A stretch of 64,000 nt of DNA, taken from assembly GCF_004327355.1 (NCBI RefSeq), contig NZ_QJUM01000026.1, forward strand, positions 1 through 64,000. Reading direction: 5' to 3'. Each line of letters starts with the position of its first letter. Position 1 is the first letter of the stretch. The notes beneath the pieces were generated by a model. The model was not told the origin of the DNA, did no database searches, and worked only from the letters and a program-made list of their open reading frames with translations. The stretch is from Phytopseudomonas dryadis (lineage in GTDB: Bacteria; Pseudomonadota; Gammaproteobacteria; Pseudomonadales; Pseudomonadaceae). Below are positions 1-8,884 of this stretch, in pieces. A program made the position numbers and the translations under genes.

Positions 1-416
1 GCCACTCTTGCGAGTCCGGCTTCGGGATACTCCACGTAGTGGTAATGAGGCGGGGGGCCACTCTACAGGCGAGGTCACGCAAGGTGCCTCCAGGAGCGAA
101 CGGCCTCCCCGGTAACTGCTTCCGTCAGGGTTGTTGACAGATAAGCTCAACATACAAGGAGCACCGCCCCCATGGCGATTGGCTGCTGCTGGGGATTTGC
201 GGGATGGCTGCAAGCGCATCGCGCCGGGGGCGACGCTCCTACGCGGGTGGTGGTTTGCCGCGATTCCGTAGGAGCTGCGACCTCGCAGCGATTAGACGAC
301 CGCACTGGGATTTGCGGGATGACTGCAAGCACATCGCGCCGAGGTAGACGCTCACACGCGGACGGTGGTTTGCCGTAATCCTGTCGCCGTGAAATCCGGC
401 CTGCCGTCATGCCCTG
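1..416. other. intergenic stretch without a recognisable gene
   Basis: No open frame here has a convincing start, ribosome site or recognisable protein. The right half is made of repeat units described separately. The left 170 bases show nothing I can name. A TonB receptor partner of the adjacent fecR, if it exists, would have to lie to the left of the window. Confidence 0.5.
192..382. repeat. tandem pair of about 76-bp diverged direct repeats
   Basis: Two units, at 192-267 and 307-382, both start with GGGATTTGCGGGATG and end near GGTGGTTTGCCG, with a period of 115 bp. Between them (268-306) is a GTAGGAGCTGCGA-type Pseudomonas intergenic repeat. A short related piece (CGCGCCGGGGGCGACGCTCC) recurs near 51385-51405. 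These look like degenerate intergenic repeats and not coding sequence. Confidence 0.6.
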
Positions 417-1409
417 CTACCGGCTGTAGTTGTGCTTGCGCCTGATGACCGTTTCACCGGCGTCGTTATGGCTGAGGTAGACCGGCAGCACCCTGGGCAG
501 CGCCTGGACCAGGCTCTCGATGTCGTGGGTGTTGTAGATGCCGCCGATGCGCAACTGGGCCGTGGCCCGGTCGGCCAGGTGGACGGGGCGGTCCAGGTAG
601 CGATTGATCCGCGGCAGTGCGTCGCCCAGGGTCAGGTCGTCGAGAATCAGTTTGCCGTCGCGCCAGGCCAGGGCCTCGTCAGGAGAGGCGGAGCTCAGTT
701 GCGGGCCGGGCTGGTGCGGGTTGTACTGTGCCTGCATGCCCGGCGACAGGTAGGCGATCTGCTCCGGCCGGCGGCTGTCGCCGAGTACCTTGACCGAGCC
801 TTCGGTGAGGGTGACGACCACCTGATCCTGGTATGTCCATACGTTGAAGCGTGTCCCGGTGACACGGATCTGACCCTGGCCGGCGTTGACCACGAACGGG
901 TGGCCGGCATCGTGTCGCACCTCGAAATAGGCTTCGCCGCTGCTCAGGGTCACGCTGCGGCGATCCTTGAAGTTGCTGAAGGAGAGGCGGGTATTCAGGT
1001 TCATCTGCACCTGCGAGCCATCCGGCAGGGTGATCTCGCGGATCGTCGAGTCGCTCTGGTAGCGTTGATGGTCGTTGGGCATCCAGCCCTGGTGCCAGCC
1101 GACGAGCCCGGCCAGCGGCAGCATGAACAGCAGCATCGCCACGGCCATCAGCGGACGTTTGTAGCTGCGTGGAGGACGAGGCGGGGCCTTCGCCCGGGCG
1201 GGTTTGGCGGCCGGCAGGAACTCGCTGATATTCCAGATCTCCAGCATGGCGTCGAATTCACGCTGGTGCGCCGGATCGCTGCTCAGCCAGTGGTTGAGGC
1301 GCGCACGCTCCTGCTCGGAGAAGTCCGCTTCATGCAGGCGCATGCACCAGTGGGCAGCTTCATCGCTGAGGCGCTCGTTGGACGCATGCTGGGAGGATTG
1401 GCTGGACAT
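417..1409 (-). CDS. FecR-family anti-sigma factor / signal transducer
   Basis: 330 aa inner-membrane regulator of an ECF sigma factor. An N-terminal FecR-type domain (about residues 10-60, with the helix around DEAAHWCMRL) would bind the sigma factor. A single hydrophobic segment follows at about residues 87-106, then a periplasmic FecR domain (about 120-215, with LPDGSQVQMNLNT and GEAYFEVRHD). The last 70 residues resemble the domain that contacts the TonB-receptor signalling domain. The partner sigma gene lies divergently at 1555, whereas such pairs are usually co-directional. No TonB receptor is adjacent inside the window. The family assignment is firm; the inducing ligand is unknown. Confidence 0.93.
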   Translation of the reverse strand: MSSQSSQHASNERLSDEAAHWCMRLHEADFSEQERARLNHWLSSDPAHQREFDAMLEIWNISEFLPAAKPARAKAPPRPPRSYKRPLMAVAMLLFMLPLAGLVGWHQGWMPNDHQRYQSDSTIREITLPDGSQVQMNLNTRLSFSNFKDRRSVTLSSGEAYFEVRHDAGHPFVVNAGQGQIRVTGTRFNVWTYQDQVVVTLTEGSVKVLGDSRRPEQIAYLSPGMQAQYNPHQPGPQLSSASPDEALAWRDGKLILDDLTLGDALPRINRYLDRPVHLADRATAQLRIGGIYNTHDIESLVQALPRVLPVYLSHNDAGETVIRRKHNYSR

Positions 1410-1554
1410 GTCGGCTACCGGACTGGCTGAACTCTTCTCGTCATGCTGCAGTAGTTCTTTTAATGATGATGGGAATTATTATACAGTTAACTATTATTTA
1501 GTATAGCGGCCGGGTGCCACGGGCCCGGCTGGCTGCAGTCCCGGTGGAGTGACC
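1410..1554. promoter_or_regulatory. divergent fecR/fecI promoter region, possible weak Fur site
   Basis: This 145-bp gap separates two divergent starts and holds an AT-rich core (about 1455-1503). The part reading TTTAATGATGATGGGAATT (around 1457-1475) matches the left half of the Fur consensus well but the right half poorly. A role for Fur is therefore only a possibility. Confidence 0.35.
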
Positions 1555-2037
1555 ATGGAACAGTACTACCACGGCCTGGTCCGTTACCTGACGGCCCGTC
1601 TGCGAGATCGGCACCTGGCCGCCGACGTGGCCCACGACGCGTACATCCGGGTACTGGAAAGCCCTCGCCATCACGCGCTCGACCACCCTAAAGCATTCCT
1701 TTACCGCACTGCAATCAACCTGTGTGTGGATTCGTTTCGCCGGAGCGCGGTGCGCCGCAGCGAACCGCTGAGCGAGGTGGCGGGCGAGGAGAGCCTGCAG
1801 ATGCAAAGCCCGCAGGCCACGCTCTACCAGTTGCAGCGCGCCGAGCTGCTGCAACGCGCGCTGGACGAACTGCCGGCCAGGTGCAGGCAGGCCTTTCTGC
1901 TGCGCAAGCTGGAGGGCTTGTGCCACGACGATATCGCGCAGGCGATGGGGATTTCCAAGGCCATGGTGGAGAAGCATATCGTCAATGCCATGCGCCATTG
2001 CCGCACGCGCGTCGCCGAGATGGAGCGGATTTCCTAA
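1555..2037 (+). CDS. ECF sigma factor, FecI-like
   Basis: 160 aa RNA polymerase sigma factor of the extracytoplasmic-function type. Region 2 (about residues 5-70, with the DVAHDAYIRVL segment and a FLYRTAINLC region) binds core polymerase and the -10 element. Region 4 (about 100-155, with LPARCRQAFLLRKLEG and HDDIAQAMGISKAMVEKHI) is the helix-turn-helix that reads the -35. I chose the ATG at 1555 because GGAG at 1546-1549 is well spaced for it; a GTG at 1549 is also in frame. It is divergent from the fecR-like gene at 417-1409, its likely regulator. Confidence 0.92.
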   Translation: MEQYYHGLVRYLTARLRDRHLAADVAHDAYIRVLESPRHHALDHPKAFLYRTAINLCVDSFRRSAVRRSEPLSEVAGEESLQMQSPQATLYQLQRAELLQRALDELPARCRQAFLLRKLEGLCHDDIAQAMGISKAMVEKHIVNAMRHCRTRVAEMERIS

Positions 2038-2071
2038 GTAAGAGCAGCCATAAGCTAGAAGCTAGACAACC

Positions 2072-2136
2072 TGTTGGATGGGTCGGGCCGCGCAGGTGAA
2101 ACCCATCAATCGTCGATGGGTTTCACCCATCCTACA
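2072..2136. repeat. GTAGGATGGG inverted repeat, copy 1 (degenerate)
   Basis: The segment GGTGAAACCCATC...GATGGGTTTCACC forms a strong hairpin, followed by ATCCTAC. Related copies lie at 30011-30059 and 52129-52177. This copy has an interrupted left arm. Just before it is an AAGCTAGAAGCTAG stretch like that seen before copy 2. It sits after the sigma gene and could also serve as a terminator. Confidence 0.7.
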
Positions 2137-2269
2137 ACCGGCCGTTTCGGGTTGATGTGCCCTGGAGCAAGCCGGCGGTAAATTTGCGCTGGGGTCGCGC
2201 GTTCCTATTGCATTCAAGAGACCGGTCCTCGCTACGGGGCCGTTCAGCGATCCGCAGAAGGATGTTCAG

Positions 2270-4552
2270 GTGCGTCTAGGTCTACTGGTAACCGCGCTGG
2301 CCGCGCTGCTGTCTCAGGCGGGGTGCACCCGCGAGAGCCCGGGCGGCGGCGAGGTCGAAATCCGCTGGACCGCGTTCGGCATTCCCCACATAAGGGCCAG
2401 CGATGAGCGAGGGCTGGGCTACGGTGTGGGCTATGCCTACGCGCGCGACAACCTGTGCCTGTTGAGTGATGAGGTGCTGACCGCCCGTGGCGAGCGGTCG
2501 CGCTTTCTCGGTCGTGACGGACAGTCGTCGGCGCGCCTGGACAACGTGTCCTCGGATCTGTTTTTCACCTGGTTGAACGACGACGCGGCCGTCGACGCCT
2601 ACTGGCAGGCGCAGCCAGCGCCCATCAGGCAGTTGCTCTCGGGCTACGCGGCCGGCTTCAACCGCTACCTGGACGACCGGGGCGTGCCCGCCGCCTGCCA
2701 GGGCGCCGAGTGGGTGAGGCCGTTGCAGGAGACGGATCTGGTGCGCCTGATCAGGCGGCTGATGGTCGAGGGCGGCGTCGGCCGTTTCGCCGAGGCGCTG
2801 CTGGCCGCCACACCGCCGTCGGCCTCCACGGCGGAAGCCCCCGGGCAGGCCGCCAGTATGGACCTGGCCAGGCTGCAGGGCTTCGCCTTCGAGCGCGGCA
2901 GCAACGCCATCGCCGTCGGCGGCCAGCGCACCGAGAATGGTCGCGGCAGGTTGCTGGCCAATCCGCATTTTCCCTGGTTCGGCGCCTTGCGCTTCTATCA
3001 GATGCACCTGACCATTCCCGGCAAGCTGGATGTCATGGGGGCCTCGCTGCCCGGTCTGCCGCTGGTCAATATCGGTTTCAACCGACAACTGGCCTGGACG
3101 CACACCGTCGATACCTCGAGCCATTTCACCCTGCACCGCCTGGCCCTCGACCCCGATGATCCGGAGCGTTATCGGGTCGACGGCACCAGCTACCCGCTGC
3201 AACGTCGTGACCTGCGCATCCAGGTCCGCGAGGCCGACGGCAGCCTGTCCACGCAGCATCAGGTGATCCATGAGTCGCGCTTCGGCCCGCTGCTGAAGTG
3301 GCCCGGGGTGGCCGACTGGGATAGGCGCCATGCCTACGCCCTGCAGGATGCCAATCTCGACAATACCCGCGCCCTGCAGCAATGGTACGCCATGAACCGG
3401 GCCGGCGATGTGCAAAGCCTGCGCGAGGCGGTGCAGCGTATCCAGGGGATTCCCTGGGTCAATACCCTGGCCGCCGATCGGCGCGGGCAGGCGCTGTACA
3501 TGAACGTCTCGGTCGTGCCCAACATCCCGCGACAGCGCCTGGCGTCCTGTATCGATCGCGACCTGCAGGCCCATGGCTTGCCGGGTGTGGATGGCAGCCG
3601 CAGCGACTGCGACTGGCAGACCGACGACGGCGCCGCCCAGCCGGGCATCATCGCCGGGACACGCCTGCCGGTGTTGCAACGCGAGGATTATCTGCAGAAC
3701 GCCAACGACAGTGCCTGGATGAGCAATCCACAGGCGCCGTTGAGCGGCTTCTCGCCGCTGGTCAGCCGTGACGGCACGGCGCTCGGCCTGCGTACGCGCT
3801 ACGCCTTGGCGCAACTGGCGAAGCAGGGGCAGGCGCCGCTCAGCGAAGCCTTCCTCAAAGGCCTGGTGGACAGCAACCGGGTGCATGCGGCGGACCTGTT
3901 GCTCGATGACCTGTTGCAGTGGTGCCACGGGCAAGGTGGCGAGGCGGCGTTGGCCCGTGCCTGTGCGGCCATGGCCAGCTGGGACCGCAGCGCGGGGCTG
4001 GATGCCACGCTGGGCTGGCTGTATTTCCAGGCCTTCATGCTGCAGTTCCAGGCGGCCGACCAGGGCTGGCGCCATCCCTTCGATCCGCAGGATCCTCTGA
4101 ACACCCCGCGCGGCATCGCCTGGCAGGATGCCGAGGTGGCCCGGGCGCTGGCGGACATGCTGCAACGTGCCGTGGCCCAGGTCGATGCGCTGAAACTCGC
4201 GCCAGGCGTGACCTGGGGGCAACTCCAGGGCGTCGAGCGCAACGCCAGGCGCATCCCGGTTCCCGGTGGCGATGGGCACCTGGGCATCTACAACGCCATC
4301 CAGAGTGTGCCGCAGGAGGCCGGCCGGCTGCAGGTGGTTGGCGGCAGCAGCTACATCCAGTTGGTGAGCTTCGACGAGCGGGGGCCGGTGGCTCAGGGGT
4401 TGCTGGCGTTTTCCCAGTCCAGCGATCCGGACTCGGCGCATTTCGCCGACCAGACCGAACTGTTCGCCCGTCAGGCGTGGCAACCCCTGCCATTCACCCC
4501 TGAACAGATCGAGGCCGATCCGCAACTGCAGGTACTGCGTCTACGGCAATAG
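2270..4552 (+). CDS. penicillin acylase family (Ntn hydrolase), possible acyl-homoserine-lactone acylase
   Basis: 760 aa exported amidohydrolase of the PvdQ/QuiP/penicillin G acylase family, which matures by self-cleavage into alpha and beta chains. The expected beta-chain N-terminal nucleophile is Ser211 in the RG-SNAIAVGG context, preceded by Gly. The following NPHFPW and later residues fit the beta chain, and the size fits the family. The start is a GTG with AGAAGG 8 bases upstream. The N-terminus is hydrophobic and ends ALLSQAGC, so it could be a Sec signal or a weak lipobox (Gln at -3 is unusual). Substrate cannot be deduced: beta-lactams, acyl-homoserine lactones and siderophore acyl chains are all known for the family. 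Confidence 0.9.
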   Translation: MRLGLLVTALAALLSQAGCTRESPGGGEVEIRWTAFGIPHIRASDERGLGYGVGYAYARDNLCLLSDEVLTARGERSRFLGRDGQSSARLDNVSSDLFFTWLNDDAAVDAYWQAQPAPIRQLLSGYAAGFNRYLDDRGVPAACQGAEWVRPLQETDLVRLIRRLMVEGGVGRFAEALLAATPPSASTAEAPGQAASMDLARLQGFAFERGSNAIAVGGQRTENGRGRLLANPHFPWFGALRFYQMHLTIPGKLDVMGASLPGLPLVNIGFNRQLAWTHTVDTSSHFTLHRLALDPDDPERYRVDGTSYPLQRRDLRIQVREADGSLSTQHQVIHESRFGPLLKWPGVADWDRRHAYALQDANLDNTRALQQWYAMNRAGDVQSLREAVQRIQGIPWVNTLAADRRGQALYMNVSVVPNIPRQRLASCIDRDLQAHGLPGVDGSRSDCDWQTDDGAAQPGIIAGTRLPVLQREDYLQNANDSAWMSNPQAPLSGFSPLVSRDGTALGLRTRYALAQLAKQGQAPLSEAFLKGLVDSNRVHAADLLLDDLLQWCHGQGGEAALARACAAMASWDRSAGLDATLGWLYFQAFMLQFQAADQGWRHPFDPQDPLNTPRGIAWQDAEVARALADMLQRAVAQVDALKLAPGVTWGQLQGVERNARRIPVPGGDGHLGIYNAIQSVPQEAGRLQVVGGSSYIQLVSFDERGPVAQGLLAFSQSSDPDSAHFADQTELFARQAWQPLPFTPEQIEADPQLQVLRLRQ

Positions 4553-4702
4553 CTGGTGAGCGGCGGGGGCGGCTCGCCGGCGGGCAGCATCTGGTCGCGC
4601 GGACGGTAAGCGGTGTAGGATAGCCGCCGGGTGTTAGCCGCATATCGCGGTGTGACAGGTTCAATAGCGTTGGTCGGGCCGCTGCGCGGAGTTCTCTCGC
4701 CC

Positions 4703-6070
4703 ATGAAATCGCACCCGAATTCTCCGGAGTTGCCTCGTGCTCAACGTTTGGTGGAGCACGCCCTCGCCAGGCTGCGCCGTCTCCTCCAACTCGAGGCCAT
4801 CAGTGGCGTGGTCCTGCTGTGCGCCACGGCGCTGGCGCTGCTCTGGGCCAATTCTCCTCTGGCCGGCAGCTATCACGCGCTATGGCATACGCCCTTTACG
4901 ATAGGGCTCGGCACGCTGGTGTTTTCCCAGTCGCTGCATTTCTGGATCAACGACGGCCTGATGACCCTGTTCTTTCTGGTCGTGGGGATGGAGATCCGGC
5001 GCGAGATCCACGACGGTGCGCTGAGCGACTTCCGCCAGGCGCTGCTGCCCATCGCGGCGGCCTGCGGTGGCGTCATGCTGCCCGCCCTGATCTACCTCGC
5101 CGTCAATGGCCAGGGCGCCGGCCTGCATGGCTGGGCCATACCGACCGCCACCGACATCGCCTTCGCCGTGGGGCTGCTGGCGCTGCTGGGGCGGGGGATT
5201 CCCTCGGGTGTACGGGTCTTTCTGCTGACCCTGGCGGTCATCGATGATGTCATCGCGGTCTTGCTGATCGCGTTCTTCTATTCGGACGGTCTCGATTACA
5301 GCGGCTTTGCCCTGGCCGGGCTCGGTGCTCTGCTGGTGCTGGGGCTGCAGCGGATCGGCGCGGGATCGGCCTATGCCTATGTGCTGCCCGGCGCCCTGAT
5401 GTGGCTGGGGCTGTTGATGACGGGCGCGCATCCGACCCTCGCCGGCGTCGTCCTCGGCCTGTTGACGCCGGTGTCCTGCCTGCCCATGCGCGAGCGGCCC
5501 CGGGATGTGCTATCCCGCGTCGCGGGGGAGTTGCAGGACAACCGTGGCAGCGGGATCGCATCGCCAGGCGCCGCGCAATCGCTGCGTGAGCTGCGCATCG
5601 CCCAGCGCGAACTGTTGCCTCCGGTGGTGCGTGTGCAACTGGCGCTGCACCCATGGGTCACCTATGGCCTGATGCCGCTCTTCGCCCTGGCCAATGCCGG
5701 CGTGAGCCTGGGCGGTATCGACCTGTCGCCAAGCGAGCCGCACTGGGTGATGTTGGGCGTGGCCATCGCGCTGCTCGTCGGCAAACCTGCCGGGGTGATC
5801 GGCGTGAGCTGGCTGATGGTCAGGCTGGGGTTCTGTCGGCTGCCGGCCGATGTGTCCTGGCGCGGCGTCGCCCTGATCGGGCTGCTGGCCGGGATCGGCT
5901 TCACCATGTCCATCTTCATTGCCAACCTGGCCTTCGCCGACCCGAACCTGCTGGGCGCGGCCAAGCTCGGTGTGCTGTCGGGCTCCCTGGTTTCGGCGCT
6001 CGTCGGTCTTGCCTGGGGGGCGCTGTACATGCGCCGGCTGGGGCTCGCCCAGGCGTTGCGCGAAGCCTGA
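4703..6070 (+). CDS. nhaA: Na+/H+ antiporter NhaA
   Basis: 455 aa inner-membrane antiporter that exchanges cytoplasmic Na+ for external H+ at alkaline pH. The ion-binding aspartates are visible as D151 in TDIAFAVG and D181/D182 in VIDDVIAVLL; their spacing equals that of D133/D163/D164 in E. coli NhaA. Many hydrophobic helices follow, including the conserved GIGFTMSIFIANLAF near the C-terminus. I chose ATG 4703 because an upstream in-frame start (4631) lacks a ribosome site and would add a non-membrane tail. It is longer than E. coli NhaA (388 aa) because of an N-terminal extension and a long cytoplasmic loop. Confidence 0.96.
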   Translation: MKSHPNSPELPRAQRLVEHALARLRRLLQLEAISGVVLLCATALALLWANSPLAGSYHALWHTPFTIGLGTLVFSQSLHFWINDGLMTLFFLVVGMEIRREIHDGALSDFRQALLPIAAACGGVMLPALIYLAVNGQGAGLHGWAIPTATDIAFAVGLLALLGRGIPSGVRVFLLTLAVIDDVIAVLLIAFFYSDGLDYSGFALAGLGALLVLGLQRIGAGSAYAYVLPGALMWLGLLMTGAHPTLAGVVLGLLTPVSCLPMRERPRDVLSRVAGELQDNRGSGIASPGAAQSLRELRIAQRELLPPVVRVQLALHPWVTYGLMPLFALANAGVSLGGIDLSPSEPHWVMLGVAIALLVGKPAGVIGVSWLMVRLGFCRLPADVSWRGVALIGLLAGIGFTMSIFIANLAFADPNLLGAAKLGVLSGSLVSALVGLAWGALYMRRLGLAQALREA

Positions 6071-6130
6071 GGCCAGGCCTTTCTCCCCGCATTGAGCGCG
6101 GCGGCTGCGCATCGCATCCAGGTTGGGGTC

Positions 6131-6161
6131 TTGACGAATTTTTCACATTTGCCCGGTTAGA
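6131..6161 (+). promoter_or_regulatory. candidate promoter of the mntP leader
   Basis: TTGACG at 6131-6136 resembles a -35 box, and GTTAGA at 6156-6161 could be a -10 with a long (19 bp) spacer. It would start transcription immediately before the riboswitch. Confidence 0.4.
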
Positions 6162-6170
6162 GTGCCGGCC

Positions 6171-6330
6171 TCTTTGGGGAGTAGCCTGCTTCCGAGCCCG
6201 CTCGGAAGCGTTCGTATCAACATTCTCGGCAACCTGCCGTGGTACGAACACCTTGCGGTTGGTGAGACCAACGACATGGCCATGCCTGAAGCCGGGCGCG
6301 TGGCGCTGTCGTTGACTCATAGCCCGGCCG
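6171..6330 (+). promoter_or_regulatory. yybP-ykoY manganese riboswitch
   Basis: The leader of mntP has the hallmarks of the yybP-ykoY RNA: the 5' box TTGGGGAGTAGCC at about 6174-6186, a GC-rich hairpin at about 6188-6212, an internal arm with GGTTGGTGAGACCAACGAC, and the 3' box GTTGACTCATAGCC at 6311-6324. In this class Mn2+ binding switches on an efflux gene, which fits the gene 12-20 bases downstream. Confidence 0.92.
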
Positions 6331-6341
6331 AGAGCTGAACC

Positions 6342-6905
6342 GTGAACCCCTTTTCCCTCATTCTCCTTGCGCTTGCCATGTCCACGGATGCCTTCGCCGC
6401 GGCCATAGGCAAGGGCTCGAGTCTGCACAAGCCACGCTTTTCCGAAGCCCTGCGCACGGGGCTGATCTTCGGCGTGATCGAAGCCATGACCCCGGTGGTC
6501 GGCTGGTTCATCGGCCAGGCCGCTTCCCGTTTCGTCGAGGACTGGGATCACTGGATCGCCTTTTCCCTGCTGCTGTTGCTGGGCCTGCACATGATCCATG
6601 CGGGCCTGCGCCCGCAACGGGAGGAGCCGAGCAGGCCGCAAAGCCATTCCTTCTGGATTCTCGCGCTCACCGCCTTTGCCACCAGCATCGATGCCCTGGC
6701 CGTGGGCGTGGGGCTGGCCTTCGTGGACGTGAACATCTGGCTCGCCGCGCTGGCGATCGGCCTGGCGACCACGATCATGGTGACCGTCGGGGTCATGCTC
6801 GGCCGCCTGATCGGCACGGCCTTCGGGCGCAAGGCCGAAATCGTCGGCGGCCTGGTGCTGATCGGTGTTGGCGCCGTGATCCTCTATGAACATGCGGTGC
6901 TCTGA
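6342..6905 (+). CDS. mntP: manganese efflux pump MntP
   Basis: 187 aa six-helix inner-membrane exporter of Mn2+. The two halves of the internal duplication each carry the key aspartate motif: STDAFAAAIG (D16) and TSIDALAVGVG (about D118). The start is GTG at 6342, directly behind the manganese riboswitch, which therefore very probably controls it. The stop overlaps the next start as TGATG, so the downstream gene is translationally coupled. Confidence 0.95.
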   Translation: MNPFSLILLALAMSTDAFAAAIGKGSSLHKPRFSEALRTGLIFGVIEAMTPVVGWFIGQAASRFVEDWDHWIAFSLLLLLGLHMIHAGLRPQREEPSRPQSHSFWILALTAFATSIDALAVGVGLAFVDVNIWLAALAIGLATTIMVTVGVMLGRLIGTAFGRKAEIVGGLVLIGVGAVILYEHAVL

Positions 6906-7813
6906 TGCCGTCTCCACACACGCTGCAATCCCGCTTCCGGAGCACCATGGCCGTTTTCCTTGGCAATCGATGGGTTCGACGCATGCTGGCCGCGCTGCTT
7001 CTGCTCAGCCTGGCCGCCCTCGCTTTCTTCGCCTGGCAGCAGTTCTATCCCGTGCGCGCCGCCGATGGCTGGCGCGTTCGCGCCCTCTACGAGGACCTGC
7101 CCAGGGCCGCCGCATTGGCGCTGGATACCGCAGGCGACCTGCTGGTCAGCGAAGAGCTGGGCCAAGGTAACGGGCGGATCGTGCGCATCGATCGGCACGG
7201 CTTGCGCAGCGTCGTGCTGCAGGGACTGTCCAAGCCCGATGGGCTGCTGACGCTGGCGGCGGGACGGGGCATCGCCTTCAGCCAGGAGGGCGGTACCCAC
7301 CCTGTGTCCCTGTTACAGAATGGCGCCGTCACCACCTTGTTCTCCGCGACCAACGTGCAGGGCCTTTGGAGTGACGCCCCGGCCTCGCTCTACGCCATCG
7401 AAGACAGGGCAGGCGACGGGCGCCTGCTGCATTTCGATCTGGGCTCCCGCGTCACCACGGTACTGCGCGATGACCTGAACGAAGCGGAGTCCATTACCGG
7501 TTGCCCGGACGGCAGGTTGTTCTACACCGAGAAATCCCGGGACAGGGTGCGGCAACTGGTTGGCGACGGTGAGGATACGACATTCCTCGGCGGCCTCAAC
7601 AAGCCCAGTTTCCTGCTGTGCGACAGCCGTGGTCTCTGGATCAGCGAAGACTCCAGCCATCGCGCCAGGTTGCTCCTGCTGCAGCCGGATGGGCAGTTGC
7701 AGGTGATCCTGTCCTACCTCAAGGCGCCGCAGACCTTGCTGCCCATCGCCGACGGCAAGTACCTGCTGGCCGAAGGGGGGAGGGACCGGGTGCTGGAAAT
7801 CAGCCTGCAGTGA
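6905..7813 (+). CDS. membrane-anchored beta-propeller (SMP-30/NHL-like) protein
   Basis: 302 aa protein with one N-terminal hydrophobic segment (about residues 27-44, ALLLLSLAALAFFAWQQF) and a periplasmic domain of repeated blades (ALDTAGDLLVSEE, SKPDGLLTL, CPDGRLFYTEKS, CDSRGLWISED). This fits a six-bladed SMP-30/strictosidine-synthase/NHL-type propeller. The function is unknown; such domains serve as lactonases or binding platforms. The start overlaps the mntP stop, so it is probably expressed with mntP and may answer to manganese. A second in-frame ATG at 6947 is possible. Confidence 0.7.
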   Translation: MPSPHTLQSRFRSTMAVFLGNRWVRRMLAALLLLSLAALAFFAWQQFYPVRAADGWRVRALYEDLPRAAALALDTAGDLLVSEELGQGNGRIVRIDRHGLRSVVLQGLSKPDGLLTLAAGRGIAFSQEGGTHPVSLLQNGAVTTLFSATNVQGLWSDAPASLYAIEDRAGDGRLLHFDLGSRVTTVLRDDLNEAESITGCPDGRLFYTEKSRDRVRQLVGDGEDTTFLGGLNKPSFLLCDSRGLWISEDSSHRARLLLLQPDGQLQVILSYLKAPQTLLPIADGKYLLAEGGRDRVLEISLQ

Positions 7814-7823
7814 CGGCCAAGGC

Positions 7824-7846
7824 GTGGGCGGCTGGCAGCCGCCCAC
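7824..7846. terminator. GC-rich palindrome between convergent genes
   Basis: GTGGGCGGCTG and CAGCCGCCCAC face each other with one base between. The element lies just after the stop of the propeller gene and before the end of the convergent aldo-keto reductase gene. It has no clear T-run, so its efficiency as a terminator is uncertain. Confidence 0.5.
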
Positions 7847-7882
7847 GAGTCACTGGGACCGCGACTTCGAGGCCGGCAGGCC

Positions 7883-8884
7883 TCAGTGCCGCCCGCTGAC
7901 GAAATGCGCGGGGTCGTTGAAACCATGGGTCGAAGCGTGACCGGGCGTGACCAGGCTGTCGATGAAGGCTTCGTCTTCGCTGTCCAGGCGCAGCTCCAAG
8001 GCGCCGACATAGCTCTGCCACTGCTCCAGCGTGCGCGGCCCGACGATGGCGGCGCTGACCAGGGGGTTGGCCAGCACCCAGGCAATGGCGAAGCTGATCG
8101 GGTCGCTGCCACGGCGTTGTGCATGGGCGGTGACCTGCTGGGCCAGGGCCAGTGATTCCTGGCGCCACTCGGTTTCCAGGATGCGCTTGTCCCGGCGTGC
8201 TGCCCGCGATCCCGCATCGGGCTCGTCGCCGGGCTGATACTTGCCGCTGAGCACACCGCGTGCCAGCGGGCTATAGGGCACCACGCCCAGGCCGTAGTGA
8301 CGCGCGGCGGTGAGCTGCTCGGTTTCCGCCTGGCGGTTGACGATGTTGTACAGCGGCTGGCTGGCCACCGGATCGTCGACACCGAGGCGGCGGGCGATGT
8401 TCACCGCTTCGGCCAGCCGCCAGCCACGGAAGTTGGACAGCCCCCAGTAGCGGATCCGGCCCTGGCGGATCAGGTCGCCGATGGCGGAAATGGTTTCCTC
8501 CAGTGGCGTGTCGTGATCCTCGCGGTGCAGGTAGTACAGATCCAGGTAGTCGGTGCCGAGGCGGCGCAGGCTGCCCTCCAGGGCCTCGAAGATCGATTTG
8601 CGGCTCAGCCCCTGGTTGGCCGGGTGCGACCAGGAGCGCGGGCTGCCGACCTTGCTGGCGAGCACCCAGTTGGCGCGGTCGGCGGCAATCGCACGGCCGG
8701 TGATTTCCTCGGACAGGCCGTTGTTGTAGACATCCGCGGTATCGATGAAATTGACGCCCAGCTCCCGGGCCTGATCGATGATGCGGCGCGATTCGGCTTC
8801 GTCGGTGGCGCCACCGAACATCATGCTGCCGAGCGACAGCGGCGAAACCTTGAGTCCGGATTTTCCCAGCGAACGGTAATGCAT
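7883..8884 (-). CDS. aldo-keto reductase
   Basis: 333 aa NAD(P)H-dependent oxidoreductase with a TIM-barrel fold. The catalytic tetrad is visible as Asp48 and Tyr53 (FIDTADVY), Lys78 (LASKVG) and His120 (YYLHRED). The NADPH-binding SNF and VGPRT segments are also present. I prefer the second in-frame ATG (8884), because GAGGAG is 8 bases before it but only 2 before the ATG at 8890. It is last in a minus-strand run with a flavin reductase and an SsuD-like monooxygenase. This trio is the set found in sulfo-SMO sulfoquinovose degradation (SmoB, SmoA, SmoC); that role is an inference. Confidence 0.93.
   Translation of the reverse strand: MHYRSLGKSGLKVSPLSLGSMMFGGATDEAESRRIIDQARELGVNFIDTADVYNNGLSEEITGRAIAADRANWVLASKVGSPRSWSHPANQGLSRKSIFEALEGSLRRLGTDYLDLYYLHREDHDTPLEETISAIGDLIRQGRIRYWGLSNFRGWRLAEAVNIARRLGVDDPVASQPLYNIVNRQAETEQLTAARHYGLGVVPYSPLARGVLSGKYQPGDEPDAGSRAARRDKRILETEWRQESLALAQQVTAHAQRRGSDPISFAIAWVLANPLVSAAIVGPRTLEQWQSYVGALELRLDSEDEAFIDSLVTPGHASTHGFNDPAHFVSGRH

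Noticed and set aside
2282..4525. 747-codon open frame on the minus strand
   Set aside because: It is fully antisense to the acylase gene, whose catalytic Ser and family motifs are clear. Long antisense frames are expected in high-GC DNA.
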